A stretch of 18,226 nucleotides of DNA, from contig JBKQIP010000121.1 of assembly GCA_052148295.1 (NCBI GenBank), positions 1-18,226 on the forward strand, given 5' to 3'. A program made the position numbers and the translations under genes. The first letter of the stretch is position 1, and each line of letters starts with the position of its first letter. The stretch is from Bog-473 sp052148295. GTDB taxonomy: Bacteria > Actinomycetota > Acidimicrobiia > Acidimicrobiales > RAAP-2. This document shows positions 6,965-14,312 of this stretch, one piece after another. Under the pieces are notes generated by a model. The model was not told where the DNA came from, did no database searches, and was given only the letters and a program-made list of their open reading frames with translations.

Positions 6965-8149
6965 ATGACCGAGCGGGAACCCAGCCTGCGGATCGAGGCC
7001 GTGTTGGCCGAGGCCGAGCAGCGAAGCGGCGGGCTGAACGACCTCGGCACGGGACCGTTCACGGAACCGCTGGGACTCGCCCTCGAGTCGCTGGAAGCCG
7101 AGGGCCGCCTCAACGAGATGGGGCGCCTGATCGCCCGTGAGCGCATGGTCGGCCACACGTCCAACCGGTTGCTCTATGTGAACGACCGCAAACGATTCCC
7201 GGCGATCGCCCGCGAGGAGATCGTCAAGCCGGTGTTCATCATCGGGATGCCGCGCACCGGAACCACCATCCTGCACGACATCCTCGCCCAGGATCCGGCC
7301 AACCGGGCGCCCCTCACCTGGGAGGTGATGTTCCCCTCACCACCGCCCGAGGCGGAGACCTGGCGCACCGATCCGAGGATCGCAGCCTGCGCGGCGACCT
7401 TCCCGGGCGTCGAGCTCCAGATCCCGGCCTTCAAAGCCATGCACCCGATGGGGGCCGAGCTCTCCCAAGAGTGCGTGACGATGATGGGCGAGGCCATGTG
7501 CACGCCGCTGTTCCACAATCAATTCCGGGTACCCCGCTACGAGGACTGGGTGGACGACGAGGCGGACTGGTCCCACGTCTACACGTTCCACCGCAGGCAA
7601 CTCCAACACCTCCAGTGGCGCAACCGCCGCGAACGGTGGGTGCTCAAGACCGGCGCGCATCTCTGGGGCCTCGCCCAACTGCTCGTGACCTATCCCGATG
7701 CCCGCATCGTCTTCACCCACCGGGACCCGGTCAAGTCGATGACGTCGTATGCCAGTCTCACCTCGCTGGTGCGCTCGATGGGCAGTGACGAGGTCGATCG
7801 CGTCGAGGTGGCTCGGGACTGGACCGAGCGGCTCCGCAAGGTGCTGAACCGGGGCATCGCCGTGCGCCAGGCCCGCCCCTATCCCCAGGCCGTGTTCTAC
7901 GACATGTACTTCACCGACTTCATCGGCGATCAGTTCGCCACGGTGGAGCGCATCTACGACGGCCTCGACCTCCCGATGACCGACGTGGCGGCGGACGCCA
8001 TGCGGGCCTTCATCGCCGATCACCCCCCGGGGAAGGACGGCATCCACCGCTACGCGCCGGAGGAATTCGGGGTGGAGCCGGACCAGATCCGGGAGGAGTT
8101 CGGCGCCTACATCGAGCACTTCGGGCTCGAGCCGGAACCGCTGAGCTGA
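6965..8149 (+). CDS. Sulfotransferase family protein (PAPS-dependent)
   Basis: The 394-residue cytosolic protein has an N-terminal helical extension (about 1-85) followed by the sulfotransferase fold. The 5'-phosphosulfate-binding loop is plain: FIIGMPRTGTTILH (91-104). The 3'-phosphate-binding strand and helix appear later as RIVFTHRDPVKSMTSY. The family (Sulfotransfer_3-like) transfers sulfonate from PAPS to hydroxyl groups of lipids, sterols or glycans; the acceptor cannot be read from the sequence. Members of this length are common in actinobacteria. It is followed after ~120 nt by the GH5 gene on the same strand. The proximity to a glycolipid-type hydrolase is suggestive only. Confidence 0.88.
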   Translation: MTEREPSLRIEAVLAEAEQRSGGLNDLGTGPFTEPLGLALESLEAEGRLNEMGRLIARERMVGHTSNRLLYVNDRKRFPAIAREEIVKPVFIIGMPRTGTTILHDILAQDPANRAPLTWEVMFPSPPPEAETWRTDPRIAACAATFPGVELQIPAFKAMHPMGAELSQECVTMMGEAMCTPLFHNQFRVPRYEDWVDDEADWSHVYTFHRRQLQHLQWRNRRERWVLKTGAHLWGLAQLLVTYPDARIVFTHRDPVKSMTSYASLTSLVRSMGSDEVDRVEVARDWTERLRKVLNRGIAVRQARPYPQAVFYDMYFTDFIGDQFATVERIYDGLDLPMTDVAADAMRAFIADHPPGKDGIHRYAPEEFGVEPDQIREEFGAYIEHFGLEPEPLS

Positions 8150-8185
8150 CGGCCGGCCCACCCCACCATCAGGCCGGCTCGGGGG

Positions 8186-8206
8186 ACGGCGGCTGCCCTC
8201 CGCCGT
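8186..8206 (+). terminator. Hairpin after the sulfotransferase gene
   Basis: ACGGCGG (8186-8192) pairs with CCGCCGT (8200-8206) around a 7-nt loop, 37 nt after the stop codon. No T tract follows, which is common in high-GC genomes. Confidence 0.4.
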
Positions 8207-8257
8207 GTCGAGCGGCCCAGGGGCACCGATGCCTCGGGAGGCGCGCCCGGACGCCGT

Positions 8258-8263
8258 TACAGT
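8258..8263 (+). promoter_or_regulatory. -10-like TACAGT element for the GH5 gene
   Basis: TACAGT is followed by 8 nt and the GTG at 8272, with no Shine-Dalgarno sequence between. This fits a leaderless or nearly leaderless transcript. No clear -35 was seen. Confidence 0.45.
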
Positions 8264-8271
8264 GGCGTCTC

Positions 8272-9918
8272 GTGCAACGGGTGATGCGGCAGTCGCGGCG
8301 GGTGTTCCTCGCCGCCTCGGCGGTGGTGGCGGGCTGGGGCGCCGGGGCGGGTGCGGCCGGGGCATCGGTCACGGCTCCGGGTGGCGCCGGCGCCGACGCA
8401 CCCTTCGTCCACGGGCTGTTGTCGAGCCCGCAGGGCGGCTTCATCTACGACCAGTACGGCAGGGTCGTGATCCTGCACGGCGTGAACGCCGTCTACAAGC
8501 GCCCGCCCTACGAGCTGTACGTCGATCCGGGAAAGCCGTGGGATTTCTCGCGTAAGGATGCGGCGGCCATTGCCGGTCTGGGCTTCAACATCGTACGGCT
8601 GGGGATCATCTGGGCCGGGATCGAACCGGGAACCCTCGGTTCGAACAACCCCGTCATCTGCACGCCGGGAACACCGAGCGATCCGAATCAATGGAACCAG
8701 GCCGTGGCCGACGCCTACCTGACCAGGGTTCGCCAGACGGTGGACCTCCTGGCCACCTACCACATCTACACGCTGCTGGACATGCACGAGGACGTCTATA
8801 CACGAGGTTTCGGGGGGGAAGGAGCTCCGGCCTGGGCCGTCTGCACCAACGGCCTGCCGCTCAAAGCCTTGCCGGGACGGTGGTCCAACACCTACGCCAG
8901 TGCGGCACTCGATGCTGCGGTGCGGAACTTCTGGACCAACGACGTCGTGGGCGATCTCCAGGGTGAGTACGACCGAGCCTGGGCCGCCGTGGCGGCCGAG
9001 TTCAAGGACGACCCCTGGGTCGCGGGCTACGACCCCATCAACGAGCCGTTCACCCGGACGCTCGAGCGGCTGAGCCCCCGCGACCTCGATCTCCGTCTCG
9101 AATGCTTCTACACGGGCACGGCGGACCCGGGCCGGGAGCTCGGGAGCACCCAGGTCCTCACTTGCCCGGCGGACGACCCGCCGCAAGGCGTCATCCGCAC
9201 GATCGAGGCGGTGGATCCGTACCACCTGATCTTCCGGGAGCCCTCGATCTTCACGGCTCAAGGGGCTCCCAACTACGTCGGCGCCATGCCCTTCCCCAAC
9301 TTGGTCCTCAATTTCCACGACTATTGCGGCTATCGCAGCGGGCGGACCGGGAATCCGTACAACCTTCCGGCCTGTGAGGCCCAGGAGGAGTCCACCTTCG
9401 TCGAACGGTCTTCGGAGGCCCCCCTGGTGGCCACCACCTTCCAACCGCTGGGCCTGCCCCTGTTCATGTCCGAATTCGGAGCGACCCAGAGCTCGGCGCT
9501 GCTGACGAGCCTGACCGCCCTGGCCGACCAGGAGCTGGCCGGCTGGAGTTACTGGTCGTGGAAGTACTACGACGATCCGACCGGAAGCTCGGCCGAGGCC
9601 CTGGCCAGCCCGTCGGGAAAGCTGCATCCGATCGTCAACGTGTTGTCGCAGCCGTATCCCCAGGCCGTGGCCGGGTCGTTGACCCTCATCCGTTACGACG
9701 ACTCGACCCGTGCCTTCTATCTCAACTTCGTGTCCGATCCCAAGATCGAGGCACCCACGCTCATCTCGACGCCGCGGCGCGTCTATCCCGACGGCTTCTG
9801 CGTCCGGGCCTCGGCGGGCAAGGTGGTCAAACGGCGCAGTGCTGTCGAGGTGACCAACCGGGGGCCGGCGCAGACGGTCGAAGTCGCCGTCATTCCCGGA
9901 TCGTGCCCGCACTCATGA
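8272..9918 (+). CDS. Secreted GH5 glycoside hydrolase, endoglycoceramidase-like
   Basis: The protein has 548 residues from the GTG at 8272; an ATG four codons later is an alternative. The N-terminus carries a twin-arginine type signal (S-R9-R10-V-F-L-A-A followed by an Ala/Gly-rich stretch), so it is probably exported folded. The catalytic domain is a GH5 TIM barrel. The acid/base Glu258 lies in YDPINEP and the nucleophile Glu401 in FMSEFGA. An LDMHEDVY segment (169-176) and GGEGAPAWA (181-189) closely resemble endoglycoceramidases, which release the glycan from glycosphingolipids. A small C-terminal beta-domain follows (about 465-548). About six Cys in the mature part suggest disulfides. The natural substrate could be another glycolipid or beta-glucoside. 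The signal, both Glu residues and the length are intact. Confidence 0.9.
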   Translation: MQRVMRQSRRVFLAASAVVAGWGAGAGAAGASVTAPGGAGADAPFVHGLLSSPQGGFIYDQYGRVVILHGVNAVYKRPPYELYVDPGKPWDFSRKDAAAIAGLGFNIVRLGIIWAGIEPGTLGSNNPVICTPGTPSDPNQWNQAVADAYLTRVRQTVDLLATYHIYTLLDMHEDVYTRGFGGEGAPAWAVCTNGLPLKALPGRWSNTYASAALDAAVRNFWTNDVVGDLQGEYDRAWAAVAAEFKDDPWVAGYDPINEPFTRTLERLSPRDLDLRLECFYTGTADPGRELGSTQVLTCPADDPPQGVIRTIEAVDPYHLIFREPSIFTAQGAPNYVGAMPFPNLVLNFHDYCGYRSGRTGNPYNLPACEAQEESTFVERSSEAPLVATTFQPLGLPLFMSEFGATQSSALLTSLTALADQELAGWSYWSWKYYDDPTGSSAEALASPSGKLHPIVNVLSQPYPQAVAGSLTLIRYDDSTRAFYLNFVSDPKIEAPTLISTPRRVYPDGFCVRASAGKVVKRRSAVEVTNRGPAQTVEVAVIPGSCPHS

Positions 9919-9950
9919 TGTCCGGTCGCACCGCGAGGAGACGACACCGG

Positions 9951-9956
9951 TAGGCT
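9951..9956 (+). promoter_or_regulatory. -10-like TAGGCT element for the PPOX gene
   Basis: TAGGCT precedes the GTG at 9965 by 8 nt with no ribosome-binding site between, the same geometry as at the S11 and GH5 genes. Confidence 0.4.
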
Positions 9957-9964
9957 CGAGCACC

Positions 9965-10369
9965 GTGGATCGCTCCACCGCGCGGCAACGATTGGCCGAC
10001 GCACGGGTCGGGCATCTGGCCACGGCGACCACCGACGGCCGACCGCACGTCGTCCCGTGTTGTTTCGCCCTCCTCCACGACCGCGTGTACTCGGCGGTGG
10101 ACGCCAAGCCCAAAGCGACACTCGATCTGCGTCGACTCCAAAATCTCAAGTCGAACCCCTCGGCGTCGCTCCTGGTGGATCACTACGACGAGGACTGGAC
10201 GACGCTGTGGTGGGTCCGGATCGACGGGTCGGGGCGCGTGATCGAGCATGGTGAGGAGCGCGATCTCGCGCTCGGCCTCCTCTCCGCCAAATATGGGCAG
10301 TATCGGGAAGCGCCGCCCCCGGGACCCGTCGTGGCCCTCGACATCGAACGCTGGCGCGTCTGGCCCTGA
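9965..10369 (+). CDS. PPOX-class, probably F420-dependent oxidoreductase (Rv0121-like)
   Basis: The 134-residue protein is a split-beta-barrel flavin/deazaflavin-binding protein of the PPOX class. It has ARVGHLATATTDGRPHVVPCCFAL at the N-terminus (in two strands), a DAKPKATLDLRRLQNLKSNPSASLLVDHYDED region (two pieces), and ends LDIERWRVWP. This pattern matches the Rv0121-type subgroup (TIGR03668 as I remember it), where relatives bind coenzyme F420 rather than FMN. The substrate is unknown. The GTG start follows the GH5 stop by 46 nt. A hairpin overlaps the stop codon, so it is probably the last gene of its transcript. Confidence 0.85.
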   Translation: MDRSTARQRLADARVGHLATATTDGRPHVVPCCFALLHDRVYSAVDAKPKATLDLRRLQNLKSNPSASLLVDHYDEDWTTLWWVRIDGSGRVIEHGEERDLALGLLSAKYGQYREAPPPGPVVALDIERWRVWP

Positions 10370-10402
10370 CGGCGCATGGAGCGGTCCCGAGCGCTGCCGT
10401 CA
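10367..10402 (+). terminator. Hairpin overlapping the PPOX stop codon
   Basis: TGACGGC (10367-10373, including the stop) pairs with GCCGTCA (10396-10402). An inner AGCG/CGCT pairing extends the stem on one side. There is no T tract. It separates the PPOX gene from the promoter of the dikinase cluster. Confidence 0.45.
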
Positions 10403-10445
10403 CGGTTGCGGCCGGTCCCCCCGTCCTCGGTCTCGGGCAGGCCGA

Positions 10446-10474
10446 TTGACCGCGATCAGCCCTCACCTTATGGT
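10446..10474 (+). promoter_or_regulatory. Sigma-70-type promoter of the split dikinase operon
   Basis: TTGACC (10446-10451), a 17-nt spacer and TATGGT (10469-10474) form a good promoter. The expected transcript start near 10481 leaves a ~77-nt leader to the ATG at 10558. This makes the upstream ATG at 10477 an unlikely start, since it would lie before the transcript begins. Confidence 0.7.
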
Positions 10475-10540
10475 TCATGACCGGGCGACGCCTGGCCAGG
10501 CCGGGGGGTCACCAGGGGTACCTCGAGATCCGGGGCTCGC

Positions 10541-10550
10541 AGGAGAGGGG
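10541..10550 (+). promoter_or_regulatory. Ribosome-binding site fixing the start at 10558
   Basis: AGGAGAGGGG lies 7 nt before the ATG at 10558, which is the start chosen for the first dikinase gene. Confidence 0.65.
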
Positions 10551-10557
10551 GTCGTCG

Positions 10558-12198
10558 ATGACGAATTCGGAGCCAACGTCGGAGCTTCGCTTTGACCCGC
10601 CCGGGCCGGGGACCTGGTCACTGGACCCCGTGCACTTTCCTCGCCCGGTCACTCGCTATTTTGCGGAGACCCACCCCGCCTGCATCAAACGAGGCACCAA
10701 CGATTTCGCCCGCTTCTACGGGATGCTCATCGACGGCATGGAGATGGTCTACCTGAACGGCTTCGCCTACAACACGATGGTGATGGCCCCCGAGGAGGAG
10801 TTCCCCCAACGTTTCCAGCGCGCCAACGAGGTCTTCCGAGGGAAGCTCTGGCGGGAGCAGCTCAGGGAGTGGGACGAGACGTGCAAGCCGTCTTCCATCG
10901 CGGCGCATCGGGAGATCCAGGCCGTGGACCCGGAGGTCCTCTCCGACGAGGCCTTGGTCGCCTACCTCACGCGGTGCCGGGACCACCACGCCGCGATGAT
11001 GGCCCAGCACATGCGGTTCACGGCGGCGGCCATGCTCCCGACCGGAGACTTCCTGGCGCACGCGGGGGACTGGACCGGTCTCCCGCACGCTGAGCTGCTC
11101 GGACTCTTGCGTGGCTCGGCGTCCGTGTCGGCGGGCGGATCGGCCGAGCTCGAGCGGCTGATCGCCGTCATCGGGCAGAGTCCCTCGGCCCTGGAGGTCC
11201 TCCATGCGGACGACGACGCCGGCCGCGTGCTCGCCGCGATGCGCGCCCTCGGGGGTGATGAGGGATCGGCCGTGTCCGGCTATCTCGACCTGGTCGGGCA
11301 TCGGCCCCTCGACGGTTTCGACATCTCCGAGCCCAGCGCACTCGAGTTACCCGACGCGCTGCTCCGGGCGATCCGGGTGGCCGTCGCCGGGACGGACCAG
11401 GAGGCGCCGGACGTCCAAGACCAGGTCGCCGACGTCCGTCACCACGTGCCTGAGCCGCACCGGAGCGAGTTCGACGAGTTGCTCGGGGAAGCCCGGCTGA
11501 CCTACCGGCTCCGTGACGAGCGCGGCATCTACAGTGATATCTGGGCGTCGGGTCTGATGCGACGGGCGGCCCTCGCCGGCGGTCGACGCCTGGCCGACAA
11601 GGGGCGCCTCCTTGCACCCGAGCACCTGGTCGACGCCGGCCTCGACGAGATGACCGCGTTGCTCTCCAATGCAGGGGGACCGTCCGCCGACGAGCTCGCC
11701 ACGCGGTGCCTCTACCGCGCCACGCACACCGCCAAGGACGCGCCTGCGTTCATCGGCCCTCCCCCGTCCCCTCCGCCCGACCCGTCCGGGTTGCCGCCCG
11801 ACGTCGCCCGACTGATGCGCGCCACCGCCATCTCGATGGGGGCCGTGTTCGGGAGCTCCGAGGAGCAGCAGGAGGAGCACCTCCTGCGCGGCCTGGCGGC
11901 GAGCCAGGGGATTTACGAAGGACCGGCGCGCTGCGTCTCCGGACCTTCTGAATTCGGCCGGATCGTCCAGGGCGACGTGCTGGTGACCGAGGCGACGACC
12001 GAGGCCTTCAACATCCTGTTGCCGCTGCTCGGGGCCATCGTGACGGACAACGGTGGCCTGCTGTCCCACTCGGCGATCGTGGCCCGTGAATACGGAATCC
12101 CCGGAGTGGTCGGGACACGCGAGGCGACCGAACGGATCGTCGACGGGATGCAGGTGCGCGTCGACGGGGGCGCCGGCGAAGTCACCGTGCTGGCGTGA
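10558..12198 (+). CDS. PEP-utilizing mobile (phosphohistidine) domain protein; first subunit of a split dikinase (PpsA-like)
   Basis: The 546-residue protein has a long, mostly helical N-terminal part (about 1-400), a Pro-rich linker (about 400-414) and a C-terminal PEP-utilizing mobile domain (about 450-546). In this domain the phosphate-carrying histidine is His504 in G-G-L-L-S-H-S-A-I-V-A-R-E, followed by the usual G-I-P-G-V-V-G. The helical part contains an L-x-x-x-G-H-R-x-L-D-G-F-D-I-S segment typical of PEP-synthase-like and rifampin-phosphotransferase-like proteins, where this region binds the acceptor. No ATP-grasp domain and no PEP-binding TIM barrel are present in this chain; ATP binding is supplied by the next gene, which overlaps it by 4 nt (GTGA). 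Expected role: ATP-derived phosphate is passed via His504 to an acceptor. The acceptor is unknown. Phenylphosphate synthase PpsA is the closest described architecture I know. Confidence 0.85.
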   Translation: MTNSEPTSELRFDPPGPGTWSLDPVHFPRPVTRYFAETHPACIKRGTNDFARFYGMLIDGMEMVYLNGFAYNTMVMAPEEEFPQRFQRANEVFRGKLWREQLREWDETCKPSSIAAHREIQAVDPEVLSDEALVAYLTRCRDHHAAMMAQHMRFTAAAMLPTGDFLAHAGDWTGLPHAELLGLLRGSASVSAGGSAELERLIAVIGQSPSALEVLHADDDAGRVLAAMRALGGDEGSAVSGYLDLVGHRPLDGFDISEPSALELPDALLRAIRVAVAGTDQEAPDVQDQVADVRHHVPEPHRSEFDELLGEARLTYRLRDERGIYSDIWASGLMRRAALAGGRRLADKGRLLAPEHLVDAGLDEMTALLSNAGGPSADELATRCLYRATHTAKDAPAFIGPPPSPPPDPSGLPPDVARLMRATAISMGAVFGSSEEQQEEHLLRGLAASQGIYEGPARCVSGPSEFGRIVQGDVLVTEATTEAFNILLPLLGAIVTDNGGLLSHSAIVAREYGIPGVVGTREATERIVDGMQVRVDGGAGEVTVLA

Positions 12199-13445
12199 AG
12201 GACGTCGTCCCGCTGGCCAAGGCGCGCGACACCGCGATCTTCGGGTCGAAGGCGGTCGGGTTGGGGAGCGCCGAACGGGAGGGTCTCCCGGTGCCACCCG
12301 GTGTCGCCCTCTCCGGTTCGGTCACCGAGGCCGTCGCCGGGGGGGACGAGCGCGCCAGGGCCAGAGTCGCCAAGGCGGTGCGGGCCCTGCAGGGACCGCT
12401 CGCCGTCCGTTCGTCCGCCGTCGACGAGGACGGCACCGAGGCGAGCTTCGCCGGCCAGCACCTCACGCTGCTCAACGTCCCCTCGGCCGACGAGCTTCCC
12501 TCGGCGTTGCGCGAGATCTGGTGGTCGGCCAACTCGGACTCCGCCATCACCTACCGCCAGCGCGTCGGCCTGTTCACTCGCCCGAGCATCGGCGTGGTGG
12601 TCCAGTCGTTGCTCGATCCCGATGTCGCCGGCGTGATGTTCACGCAGAACCCGATGACCGGTGCCGACGAGCGGGTCATCGAGGCCAGCTGGGGCTTGGG
12701 CGAGGCCGTGGTCGCCGGCCTGGTCGTCCCCGACCATTACCGGATCGACCGCTCCGGTGGTGTGCTCGAACGCAAGCCGGGACGCAAGACGACCGCGATT
12801 CGCACCGTGGCGACCGGGGGCACGGTCGAGGAGGAGGTTCCGGCCCACCGGGCCGAGCAACTGTGCCTCGATGATGACCAGCTCGACCAGCTCAGCCAGC
12901 TGGCCTCCCGGTGCGAACAGGTCTACGGACCCAACCGCGACATCGAGTGGGCCTTCGCCGACGGGACGCTTTACCTGTTGCAGTGCCGGGCGGTCACCAC
13001 CGGGCTTCCGACCGGGCAGGACTCGGGGACCCCGGTGGCGGGCGATCCTGTCGAGACGCTCCGGGGAGTGCCGCTCTTTGCCGGGCTCGACCGGAAGGAG
13101 GCCGAGCAGGTGGCGCGACTCTTCAAGGAGCGCCGGTTCTCCAAGGGCGAAACCGTGGTGATGGAGGGCTCGGGTGGGGCCGCCTTCTTCCTCATCGACT
13201 CGGGCACGGCCACGGTGACGCTCCGCGGCGTGGAGCAAGCGACCCTGGAGCGGGGCGACTACTTCGGCGAGATCGCGCTGATCGACGAGGGCCCGCGCTC
13301 GGCGACGATCACCGCTACGAGCGAGCTCGTCTGCTACGGGCTCACCTTCTGGGAGTTCCGCCCACTGGTACAGGGGAATGGTGCCATCGGCTGGAAGCTG
13401 CTGCAGTCCCTGGCGAAGAGGTTGCGCGAGGCCCAGCAGAAGTAG
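12195..13445 (+). CDS. PEP/pyruvate-binding ATP-grasp domain fused to a cyclic-nucleotide-binding domain (second subunit of a split dikinase)
   Basis: The 416-residue protein starts at GTG inside the stop of the previous gene. Residues 1-267 are a compact PPDK_N ATP-grasp domain. It has G-S-K19-A-V-G-L, the LPVPPG turn (31-36), A-V-R72-S-S-A, E-A-S-F-A-G-Q, a V-V-V-Q...A-G-V-M-F-T-Q-N-P strand pair, A-S-W-G-L-G-E, D-I-E251-W and L-L-Q263-C-R at its end. After a short linker a CRP-type cNMP domain spans about 287-416. Its phosphate-binding cassette F-G-E359-I-A-L-I-D-E-G-P-R368-S-A-T keeps the Glu and Arg that contact cyclic nucleotide, so cAMP binding is likely. Such a domain would regulate phosphorylation of the partner's His504. 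No DNA-binding domain follows it. The segment between LPVPPG and AVRSS is only about 35 residues, shorter than in typical relatives. Confidence 0.88.
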   Translation: MKDVVPLAKARDTAIFGSKAVGLGSAEREGLPVPPGVALSGSVTEAVAGGDERARARVAKAVRALQGPLAVRSSAVDEDGTEASFAGQHLTLLNVPSADELPSALREIWWSANSDSAITYRQRVGLFTRPSIGVVVQSLLDPDVAGVMFTQNPMTGADERVIEASWGLGEAVVAGLVVPDHYRIDRSGGVLERKPGRKTTAIRTVATGGTVEEEVPAHRAEQLCLDDDQLDQLSQLASRCEQVYGPNRDIEWAFADGTLYLLQCRAVTTGLPTGQDSGTPVAGDPVETLRGVPLFAGLDRKEAEQVARLFKERRFSKGETVVMEGSGGAAFFLIDSGTATVTLRGVEQATLERGDYFGEIALIDEGPRSATITATSELVCYGLTFWEFRPLVQGNGAIGWKLLQSLAKRLREAQQK

Positions 13446-13566
13446 GGGCCGGACCACCCCTCGGCTCGGCGTTCCGCCCGCACGGCCGTCGGACCGGATC
13501 GGATGTTTCCCGCCCGTCGGTGCGGCGCTTGCCATCCGATTGCTCGGGCGCGAGGGGCCGACCATC

Positions 13567-13597
13567 TTGTGCCCGACACCCATGCCCTGATTACTGT
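13567..13597 (+). promoter_or_regulatory. Promoter with leaderless start for the thioesterase gene
   Basis: TACTGT (13592-13597) lies 6 nt before the GTG at 13604, the typical distance for transcription to begin at the start codon. TTGTGC (13567-13572) with a 19-nt spacer is a poor but possible -35. It implies that the thioesterase and CoA-transferase genes can be transcribed independently of the dikinase genes. Confidence 0.5.
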
Positions 13598-13603
13598 GGT
13601 CGG

Positions 13604-14260
13604 GTGACGTTGCCGAGTGATCCAAGCCAGATCTACCTCGGTGGCGAGCCGATCGAGGACGAACGGCGCGCCGCCAAACACCGCCTGGTGCGGGAGGCCA
13701 AGCGTATGATCGACCACGTTGCCCTCCTCGACGTGGGCGCGGCCGATGTCGGCTCGTTGCACGCCGTGGCCGACGAGGTGGGGGCCCTGGCCGACCGCCT
13801 CGGGGAGGCCCCGTCGCTGCGGGCCCGGGGCGGAGCCGCCTCGGCCAGCCCGGCCGACGCCGTGCTGGTCGAGCGAAGCCCGGTCAGCGGGCGCAGCAAC
13901 CCGCTGGCGCCTCCTCTCCATCTCGAGATGTCCGAGGGTGTGACGCGGGGCTGGGCGGTGTGGACCGACGCCTACGAGGGACCACCCGGTTGTCTCCACG
14001 GGGGTTACGTGGCCGCCGCCTTCGACGACCTCATGGGTCTGGCCCAGATGGCATCGGGCAAGGCGGGGTACACGGGCACACTGACGGTCCGGATGCTGAA
14101 GCCGACGCCGCTCAACCACCGGATCGACTATGAGGCCCATCTGGAGCGCCTCGAAGGGCGCAAGATCTGGTGTCGGGCCACCGCCCGTGCGGGCGACCAG
14201 TTGCTGGCCGATGCCGAGATCCTCTTCATCGCGCCACGCGACGCACCGTGGCAGGGTTGA
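13604..14260 (+). CDS. PaaI-type hotdog-fold thioesterase
   Basis: From the GTG at 13604 the protein has 218 residues. The hotdog domain occupies about 100-215. It has the acyl-CoA thioesterase signature G-P-P-G-C-L-H132-G-G-Y-V-A-A-A-F-D141-D, in which the HGG loop binds the thioester and the Asp is the catalytic candidate, followed by the G-T-L-T-V-R-M-L-K-P-T-P-L strand. An N-terminal helical extension of ~100 residues, longer than in plain PaaI proteins, precedes it. Such enzymes hydrolyse acyl- or aryl-CoA, often to rescue trapped CoA. It sits between the split dikinase and two CoA-transferases, with 52 nt to the next gene. Further upstream codons in the frame are a shadow of the dikinase gene and are rejected. 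Confidence 0.85.
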   Translation: MTLPSDPSQIYLGGEPIEDERRAAKHRLVREAKRMIDHVALLDVGAADVGSLHAVADEVGALADRLGEAPSLRARGGAASASPADAVLVERSPVSGRSNPLAPPLHLEMSEGVTRGWAVWTDAYEGPPGCLHGGYVAAAFDDLMGLAQMASGKAGYTGTLTVRMLKPTPLNHRIDYEAHLERLEGRKIWCRATARAGDQLLADAEILFIAPRDAPWQG

Positions 14261-14312
14261 TGCGTTCTGGGAGCGATCCCGTCGCATCGGCACCACTCCC
14301 CGGGACGATGCC

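Noticed and set aside
8257..9912. 551-codon minus-strand frame opposite the GH5 gene
   Set aside because: The GH5 frame has complete catalytic motifs and a signal peptide; the opposite frame has no recognisable domain and reflects codon-position GC bias.
10477..10557. Upstream ATG extending the first dikinase gene by 27 residues
   Set aside because: It lies before the expected transcript start of the promoter at 10446-10474, whereas the ATG at 10558 has a good ribosome-binding site.
11913..13625. 570-codon minus-strand frame opposite the dikinase second gene
   Set aside because: It is a shadow of a coding frame with full ATP-grasp and cNMP motifs.
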